From NCBI RefSeq assembly GCF_019112545.1, contig NW_025064884.1:887454-951453 (forward strand): 64,000 nt of DNA, in the 5' to 3' direction. The notes below the pieces were generated by a model. It did not search any database. It was not told the DNA's origin and saw nothing but the letters and a program-made list of their open reading frames with translations. The stretch's first letter is position 1; every line of letters starts with the position of its first letter. A program made the position numbers and the translations under genes. This document shows positions 56,413 to 64,000 of the stretch, piece by piece. This stretch comes from Guyanagaster necrorhizus. Its lineage: Eukaryota; Basidiomycota; Agaricomycetes; Agaricales; Physalacriaceae.

Positions 56413-59039
56413 ATGGCCAGTCAGTCACCAGACAGCAGCTTTATTGCCCTAAGGCATCATGATGAATACCACCTCTCTGGGGGTGACCTATTCTTCCTCG
56501 TGCGTTGTCCGGTAATCCATTACACGAGAATCCAATAACCGATTTCATCTAGGTTGAGCAATACCATTTTCGTGTCCACCGATACTTCTTCGAGCGGGAA
56601 TCCACTTTCTTCAAGCACCAGCTCGCTACGCCAGCTTCTCCAGGCGAGGAGCGCCAAGGGACATCCGAGGGGACCGCCATCGTCCTAGACCACGTCACCC
56701 CCGCCGAGTTTGCCAGATTTCTATGGGTGTTCTACAACCCGTCAGTCGTACAGTGTGTTTTTTCCCGTCACCCAGCTCTAACGTCTAACCACAGTAAATA
56801 TTCCCTCTACGATGCGACTGTCGAAGACTGGGCAATCATTCTCAAGCTCGCGGATCGATGGTCTTTCCCCGAGGTCAAGAACCTTGCCATCCGAGAGCTG
56901 GAGAAACACCTCATGGACGATATCGAACGCATTGTCGTTTACCAGAAATACAATGTCGATAAGCGTCTCTTGATCCCTCGTTACGCCGCCCTTTGTGCGA
57001 GGACGGAGACCTTGTCACTGTCAGAAGGAATGCGGTTGGGCATGGAGACGGCGTTGAATATTGCTCGCGCGAGAGAATGTGCCCGCTCGCCATCAGTGGG
57101 TGGACTGCGCAGTCCCACGTCCGTCATACTACCATCCGAGGAGATGCACGGCATCATAGTGGACTTGTTCAGCATCTTGGAGACATCAAAGGGCCAAGAG
57201 AACGGTTCGTCAACGGCATCATCTTCTACAACAGGTGGATCGGTGATACCATCTTGTCCATATATGCTTCCTCATACTCATAATGGTATACTACAGGAGA
57301 CGCCGCATCCAAGAACGCCGCTGACGGAGACTCCTGCAAACCCAACGGAAAACCTGCCAACGGCGACAAGAACGGACGAAATACCGGTACCGGCCGTAAA
57401 GGGGAGCGGAAGAACTAATATAGACTCATTTGAAGCTGACGAGGATGAAGAATACTGGGATGACTCAGGCTCTGATTCGGATACTCACGTCGATAGCGCT
57501 GGTATGGATAGCGAGAAGGTTTATGGCGATGTTGACGATGATAGTCCCGTTGAAAATGTCGTAGATCCTCAGGACAATAATGACGCTGACTTGGACGAAC
57601 AGGTACATGATCTCACCCCCGACGCAGGCGTTGGAGAGGGCCCGCTCGAGAGTAGTGCACAGGATCACAGAGATGACAATGATGCTGGTGCTTCGCATGA
57701 AATGGATGGCGAACCTGATCAGAATGGACTCGGAGATGGCGAGGGAGATGGACACGATGATTCTAGCTCTCCATCTAGTGGGGAGCAAAGGGTTGACATA
57801 ACACTTGATGCTCCTTCAGAGCCTAGAGAGGGGAACGAAGATGACGGAGGTACTCCCATCGGGAAATCCGCATCTTCGCCCAACCCTGATGTCGATTCAT
57901 CTTCTTCCGTACCCGGAACCCGGACTGACATTGGTCATGGGTCGGGCTTTTCGTTTGATTTTATGGAACCATCTGGCCCAGGGCCTATACCCACGTTCAA
58001 TTTCGATTCCACTTTGGATCACAACGAGGTTCCAAATATCACCGTCCAGACTCCCACTGCTTCTCATGCTTCGTTCGCAGGGACGGAAGCTGGGGATGAA
58101 TCTGATACCGAGGTCCATAGGGATGCGAAGAACGCTTCCGCGTCATCATCTTCGGACATCGTTCTCAATTCTAGTGGACCTGAAGACGCCACGACTACGG
58201 AGGTTGATACTCAAATTGCGGAGGGTAGTGGTGACGCTGTTGCAGAGGAAGACGAAAATAGCGCTTCTAACAATGACTCCCTTGACAATACCCTTCCCCC
58301 TTCTCACGACACTGCTTCTAAAGTGGAGGATGGCGGTAGCGTTGCTGCAGAGGGAAATAGCGATAGTACCGGTGGTGAACCTCCTACTCCCGAACCCAAT
58401 GCCGACGAAGCTGCTGATGAGCGAGAAGAGGATGGTACCATTGCTGCAGAAGGAAACAGCGATAATTCTCCTGCTCCTCCCGGCCCGGATTCTAGCGTTG
58501 GCGATACTACTCCTAAATTAGAGCATGGTGGGGAGCCGTCTACCGTACCCGTCGACGAGGATGCCGTCCTTCAACACACAGCTACGTCGGGAGACGAGGA
58601 CGCAAAGACAGAAACCAAAGTACCACGCAATGCAGACACTACCGCACCCTGCAGTGATCCTCCCGTGGACAGCTCTTCTACCTTACCACCACTACCACCA
58701 GTTGACAATCTCCGTCCAGGCGGTGAACCCGGTAGAACCAGGAGGCCGACCTTGAGTATTGATACAACAAAGCTTTGGGATAGCAAGTCTGCACACGCAC
58801 TCGGACCCATGCATGCTGGACATGCGTCTGGGGAGACTGGTCAGCCCACCAATAATCCCCCAGAAGAGACTCACACTGCTTCCCCAATCAACCCTCCACC
58901 AATCACTCCCGCCAACGCGGAACCTTTGGCCGGTGTTGCCAATCCTCTTCCAGTCAAGCCCACTCTGCCTGAGGAATCCGAGAGTGAAGATGATCCGAAT
59001 GAAGAGTTCTATGACTCGCCCGAGGGTCCTGCTCTTTGA
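56413..59039 (+). CDS. BTB/POZ-domain protein 5 with a very long acidic disordered tail
   Basis: Exons 56413-56499, 56553-56740 and a third beginning 56795 encode a BTB module closely like protein 4 (LSGGDLFFLVEQYHFRVHRY, FARFLWVFYNPKYSLYDATV, RWSFPEVKNLAIRELEKHLM). From 57436 to the stop the frame is one ~530-residue acidic, Ser/Thr/Pro/Gly-rich region (DEDEEYWDDSGSDSDTHVDS, repeated AAEGNSD), ending EDDPNEEFYDSP. Two models keep frame. Unspliced, 839 residues. With introns 57235-57296 and 57387-57435 removed, 802 residues, giving a polar linker (GDAASKNAADGDSCKPNGKP) in place of the direct reading. The first intron is homologous to the last intron of BTB 4, so I favour splicing. Function unknown; the tail may be a nuclear or protein-binding scaffold. 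Confidence 0.78.
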
Positions 59040-60022
59040 TTTTATGGCTCAGGATGCTTGGATCTTGCTGACACTCTAGTTTCGATATAATATCGTTTAT
59101 CATACGTAGCCCTAATGCCCGTTAGGATCTATCGTAGCGTATATAATATGAATAATCTTCGTACCATTATTGAGAACCAACGACACGTATAACAAGTGTG
59201 TACTGTGGCTCTCCTAAAATCAATCCCTCGCAGCGTATCAAGTAGTGGGTCTGCCTGCTTTATCTGTAACTTGCGTACTCATCGATGACTCTAGAGAATG
59301 AGAGGTTCGTCAGCTTTGTAGAACAGAGTAAAAAAGAATATGCTACGTACCCAGCTGGAAACCACTGAGACTTACTTCGAGCATGATCTATGTCCCGAGA
59401 ACGAAGTTGGAGAGATGGTAATTGGCCATTTACTCGTCATTCATATTGGGGGCATGATGGTGGTCAGAATGAAGCTGTTGACCGAATAACTCCGATATCG
59501 CCGTCATAGGTATCGGATACTTAGGTGCATCTTCTTTTTGAGCTGACGCCCGATTATTGTTTAGTATACAGAAGAGAGTTTATAATATGTAGAAAATCTA
59601 TCCGGCCAAAGACCGCGCGTTCCACTGAGCCTTTGAAAGCCCCGTACAACATAACGTCGTACGAAAGGATACCACATACAATCACATACAGGCGATAAAT
59701 AAACCGTAATACAAGTCCGTTGATGGTTTGAGACCTATCAGGATGGCGATTACGAACTTTAGCCGGTATGCCATTAAGAAGACGAGAAATCGACAATATT
59801 TGTGCAGCTGTCATATCCATAGCTCACGACCTGGGTGATTGTTCCAAGAAACGTTATCGTCACGTATGGTCGAGAGGGAAGAGACGAAGGCTAATCGATG
59901 GGCATACACCGTGTAGATGTAATAGTGTAGAAGAGTCGCAATGAGCATGCGTCCTCACACCACATCCTGGAATGTTAACAGGGTCCATAGGAAGGTAAAC
60001 CTCCGATGAACGTAGCTACAGC
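59040..60022. other. convergent intergenic region
   Basis: Between the BTB 5 stop and the end of the minus-strand F-box gene. A minus-strand frame at 59554-59820 is open but resembles nothing. Confidence 0.45.
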
Positions 60023-61377
60023 CTACACAGCCAGCTGGATGACAGCAGGACAGCACGTCAGACATCCCCAAGATGTCAGCGTTGGCATTTTCTCCGTGAT
60101 CATGGCAGCAACATCATCCACCATCGGCGGCTGTTCTGGCACAGCATCATCATCATTGGAATCAAAGTCTTCCCACCCAGCGTTGGCTTTCCAGTGGACA
60201 CATCTCACGTCAATGATAAACTTGAGTTGCTGAAGAGAGGGGAACTTCGGACTGGAGAGGAGCCCATCGAGACTAGCCCAGACGGGAAGCTCTTTATAAG
60301 ATGGAAGATGATCAGGAGTGCTCAGGGTGAAGCACGTCACGATTGACATCTTGCGAAGGTTTGTGAGGGTGACGCTGCGAAGAAGACGTTCGATATCAAC
60401 GAGATACATAGCATCATTCTCGAAGGAACTTATTGAGTCGATGTCCAGAGTTTCTAGCACCGTAAAGTTGCTCAATGCTCCCGTCGAGATGAAAAGCTCT
60501 GCGTTCATATTCAGCAAAGGTCGTTGTTCAAGAAGGACGTTCACTCACCTAGCATATAATTGATGTTGGATTTCGAGCCAAATTTGAGCGTTTCGATGTC
60601 AAGTTGGAGATGTTTGATCCCAGCGCCAACCGCATTGATAAAGGAATCAACATAAGAAGAAGCTTGAGGTCCGGTAGGGTGGCGTCTCGTCGGGAAACAT
60701 TCCCAAGACAAGGTGAGGTCGGTAAGATCACAGAGATCAAAGGCTCCTCCTGAAAGCCAGGAGAAAATATACAAGCTTTCAGTGGTGTCTTGGAGCTGGA
60801 GATTCCGTAACCGTTTCGGAACAACATCGACATGGTTATGGAGCGCAGGCCCAATCATATCCTTGTTAGGACTTCTGATTTGGGTGCCTGTGAGGCGTAG
60901 GTCCTTCAGATTGACCAATTGGGACATAAGATCCAATAGATCCACTGGTTGGTTGAATACCACCACGAACATTTCCAGACACTCCAGGCGCGTAAATTGG
61001 CACAGAACCTTTATTTCCCTCTTACTCGGTAAGAAGAAGCCCTCCAAATCCAAGTGCTTGACATTTGGAAGGCGACGCACGAACTCCAATGTCTTGGCAC
61101 TTTCGAGAAATGGAGGTTGATCCATCGTCCGAGCGTCCTGGCCCCCCAGGTATGACCCCCACATGTCGAGGCGAGTAACATATCCAGCGAGGTGAGGATA
61201 TGTGATGAATTTTCGGTTCCACGACTGGCAATGCGATTCGAGGGACACGGCAAGGGCGGAAAAGATAAAGGGTTGGGCAAGCTGGCGCCAAGCACGACAG
61301 ACAAGACAGCAGGCTCTAAAATCGTTGGATAAGTATCTCAGGATCTCCAACACAAGCTCTGGAGGAAGGGGTGTCAT
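60023..61377 (-). CDS. F-box protein (subfamily with a conserved intron), copy B
   Basis: Two minus-strand exons, 61377-60549 and 60498-60023, give 434 residues. The F-box is at the N-terminus (LPPELVLEILRYLSNDF ... CCLVCRAWRQLAQPFIFSAL), then leucine-rich segments (YVTRLDMWGS, LPNVKHLDLEGFFLPSKREI, LTDLTLSWECFPT). It is a full-length paralogue of the gene at 43.7-45.1 kb, including the intron position. The 50-nt intron still resembles the 51-nt one there (both contain CTTCT(C/T)GAACAAC). Here the intron length breaks the frame, so splicing is obligatory. Probable SCF substrate receptor. A BTB gene lies 510 bp upstream on the same strand. Confidence 0.83.
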
Positions 61378-61886
61378 GAGGCGGCTTATTGTTGAAAATC
61401 AAACATCAGACCCAGATGCAGATGAAACTGCAAGTAAGCGAGCTCACTTAATCAAGTCCAAGTGTGCAGCGGGATCCAGGCGGATGCGTGTCGAGAAGAT
61501 GGTGGCGGAGATGAAAGTGACGCCGATGGCGTGAGAGAGACTACATTGAACAGCCTTGAGGCCCGCGAAGCCCGAGTCTTTCTTCCACTGCTTAATCACT
61601 ACATCACTACCCTTGGCCATCTGCACAATTGGTGAGTATTATACCAGTCGTTTTAAAGAATATTTCGACTTGAACTGAGAATGATGTTCCAAGACTATCG
61701 TACCGTGTGCTTTTACCACTACAGCGTTCTGTCGAATAAACTTCTGCGTCTCTCTTCTCACCTAACCGATATCTCAGCACAGGCATCATGTCCTCGATAG
61801 GCCAAGGCCATCATCGCTTTCATACTTGGCTAAGGATACAAAGCTTTGTAGATGATGTTCCCAATGTCCCAATGGACCTTCTAAAG

Positions 61887-62755
61887 CTACCACGACACAT
61901 GCTCCTCCCGAACTTTTGCCTTCATACGACGGACTTCTTCGACCTCTTCGACCGGCTCCAAAAAGGGCCATTCTCTATGAAACACATCTCTTGCCGTAGC
62001 GCGCACCTGGCGTTCTGGAGACACACCTGGAACACCCTTGTTCCTCAGTAGTGTAGTTCGTATACTCTGTATACGCAGCGCCATCTCCAAACCAAGAACC
62101 TTCGCCTGCTCTTCGGACACCCCTTCCCATTGGTTGACCAGGCTGATGATTCCAGAAATCACCAGCTTCGGTATATCATATATATTACCCAGTGAAATTC
62201 GCTCCGTCGCGTCAATCTCCAGTTCATGCTCCATGATGTATGCAATAGCAGTTTCGCGTATCTTGGTCATATCCCACATCGTCGAGAGCTTTAAGGTCGA
62301 TAGCCATTCCTCGTGCGATATTTTGTCTGGAAATAGCCCATTCCTACATCGACCATGAAATCAATGATAATCAAATCAGCGGAGGTCTTACTGAAGGTAC
62401 AGGAATTTGAGCAGTGCTTCAAAGTCTACTTTACTGACACCTTGCAGGTGGATAGGCTTATCGTCGGTATCGCCTTCGACAGTGTCGGCCGCAGCTTGCG
62501 GCAACGTAAACATGGCTCTGAACGTCTCCGAGTTCTCGATGAATTGATATCTTGGCACACGGAATAATACATTTTCGACCTTTCCGGCCCCGCCTCTTCA
62601 GTGCATGGTCGCATGACATTGATAGCTTCACTTACGAGGAATGTGCTTGTTTCCCAGTAGAATTCCCTGCTCCTGGTCCACGGTTGTACGGGCATTCTAG
62701 ACATGCGAGATACCATTGAAAAGAGCACCACAGCGGGTACGACTTGTTCGGACAT
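61887..62755 (-). CDS. BTB/POZ-domain protein 3
   Basis: Three minus-strand exons (62755-62636, 62579-62392, 62343-61887) total 765 nt, giving 254 residues. The core (WTRSREFYWETSTFLVENVL, FRVPRYQFIENSETFRAMFT, IHLQGVSKVDFEALLKFLYL) is very close to BTB protein 2 at 45.4 kb and shares its intron positions. The C-terminal part contains LSTMWDMTKIRETAIAYIME, LEIDATERISLGNIYDIPKL and EQAKVLGLEMALRIQSIR, and ends in a charged tail (VEEVEEVRRMKAKVREEH). Together with the F-box gene downstream it repeats the BTB-then-F-box order seen at 42.6-45.1 kb. Function is inferred only from the domain. Confidence 0.83.
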
Positions 62756-63184
62756 CTTTGTCGTTGTAGTGTTGTAGATGTTAAGAGGGTGTGCCCACTG
62801 CCTCGCGCTTCCATCGTGGACACTTTTCTCCTCGTGTCAGCCCTTTGCTGTATTCACATTCAAGAATGACATCATACAAACATGGACTATCTCATGTGCC
62901 GACTGATGGAAGACTTTTGGGTTGTGGATGGCAAAATGTGACTTTGCCGCTAGTGTGTATTGACGTCCGCAACGGTGGACTTGGGGGTCATTGATATTCC
63001 ACTCGCGGAAAACCCATCTGCATCTTGCGTAGAGTGTCGAAACTTTGTCCTTGAAATTAAAAAACCGGTCTACGAGGGCTGATATCTGATGAAGTAACAT
63101 GTGGTCTTTCCTTGTGTGAGATCTACAAAATAGCTAACTGCGTATACTATTGGGTGCTAAGAACAAACGGGTGTCACTTACACC
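62756..63184. other. intergenic, upstream of BTB 3
   Basis: No gene seen; presumably contains the BTB 3 promoter on the minus strand. Confidence 0.45.
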
Positions 63185-63310
63185 TAGTTCCAGAGATCAA
63201 GGCGGGTGACATATAATTGGCGAGATGAAGATGTACAGCGAGTTTCCGATGCACTGAGATTCGAGAGACAGCAAAATGCGACAGACAAGACAGCACGCTT
63301 CCAGAGAATT
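63185..63310 (-). pseudogene. fragment of the intron-bearing F-box subfamily
   Basis: The minus strand contains remnants of the F-box itself (CRAVLSV, CCLS ... SASETR) followed by YVTRLDLWN, corresponding to ACCLVCRAW ... YVTRLDMWG of the F-box gene at 60-61 kb. DNA identity is visible in GACAGACAAGACAGCA. Only about 120 bp survive. Confidence 0.6.
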
Positions 63311-64000
63311 CTGGCAGCCACCTACGAAGATTTCAAAGATAAGTTCTGGAAGAAAGAAAGACATGGTACGGTAGTTTTGGCCGAAGGAGAGAGAAGAAAA
63401 TCAGGCTTAGATGGTACTGGGCGTACGAGGGTTGATGGCCGTGAGAAATTCAAACGGCGTGACGCGAGAGTTGCCGGGTCGGGATGTCATCCTAAACCTT
63501 GAGAAAATCAACAAGTGTCCAGGCGATCCCTACTAATACTGGGCGGAATACGATGGATAAATCTGTCACGCGTAGAAGGTCCAACTTTTGACTGCACGTT
63601 TCCCTTCCTTCCGTTCCCATGTCCTCATTCGTTTTCGCACCCATTCCGAACATCGGCCGCTATTGAAAATCCTCACTGCGGTGCCCAGGCCAATTCTTTC
63701 CGTCTGCTCAAACGAGCCTAAATGACTTACTGGTGCTTCCCTTATACAATGATGTCTTCCGGATATGAGTGTTTTCTGCTAATTCGACTCACCGCCAGAA
63801 GTCCCACTCAAATGTGCGCTGGTAGTTCTCTGTCTGCCACCCGCCATCAGAACGGAAACCTATCTATCTAGTGACGCAGCTTGCATCCATGTCATGTTTC
63901 TGTCAACCTGTGTCGTTATTCATCACAAGGTGTATTGCTCGCGTTAGGTGAAGACGATTCTCTCGGTTTTTGAGAGCTGAATAGGCCTACCCTTGATCAG
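63311..64000. other. no recognisable gene
   Basis: A plus-strand frame continues to 63502 with a polar, basic composition but no family resemblance. The rest shows nothing. Confidence 0.4.

Noticed and set aside
57805..58521. 238-codon plus-strand frame overlapping BTB protein 5
   Set aside because: A shifted reading of the repetitive acidic tail; composition is an artefact of the main frame.

Overview
This looks like nuclear DNA of a filamentous basidiomycete (Agaricomycetes). Genes are broken by many 45-65 bp introns, some exons are only 7-13 nt long, there are no bacterial operons, and the families are typical of mushrooms: BTB/POZ and F-box expansions, a heterokaryon-incompatibility-type remnant and a 7-TM receptor-like protein. 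A complete class II manganese peroxidase points to a wood- or litter-decaying (white-rot type) lifestyle. The species cannot be named from the sequence.

Layout. 1-4.6 kb: intron-poor DNA with two tandem F-box genes. 5-7 kb: remains of a ThrE/PRM10-type amino-acid exporter. 7.1-11.0 kb: an accessory module with a PD-(D/E)XK-like gene and a SUMO-interacting-motif (SIM) gene. It is bounded by sequence that is contiguous at 34.6-35.5 kb, just after a poly(ADP-ribose) glycohydrolase gene. 11.0-11.8 kb: a conserved hypothetical gene. 14.3-15.6 kb: PRPP synthetase. 17.1-25.1 kb: a secretory block with an intradiol-dioxygenase-like protein, the manganese peroxidase and a serine carboxypeptidase. 25.7-27.7 kb: the translation-associated ATPase OLA1/YchF. 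28.7-30.3 kb (minus): a secreted protein resembling bacterial periplasmic solute-binding proteins. 33.7-36.2 kb: PARG and the second copy of the module; a decayed PARG fragment follows at 38.5 kb.

42-63 kb is rich in predicted ubiquitin-ligase adaptor families: five BTB/POZ genes, two full-length F-box genes that share an intron, and F-box fragments. These are mixed with a Ty1/copia remnant, a 7-TM gene, a dispersed repeat and a HET-type pseudogene that has lost its central domain. One BTB protein carries a ~530-residue acidic, disordered tail.

Exons were joined by reading homology through GT-AG (occasionally GC-AG) splice sites. For PRPS, MnP, carboxypeptidase, OLA1, the solute-binding protein, the intradiol protein, the 7-TM protein and four of the BTB genes the predicted exon lengths sum to an exact multiple of three without internal stops. 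Much of 11.8-14.2, 15.6-17.1, 30.3-33.7, 36.2-40.2, 40.7-42.6 and 52-54.7 kb shows no recognisable gene.
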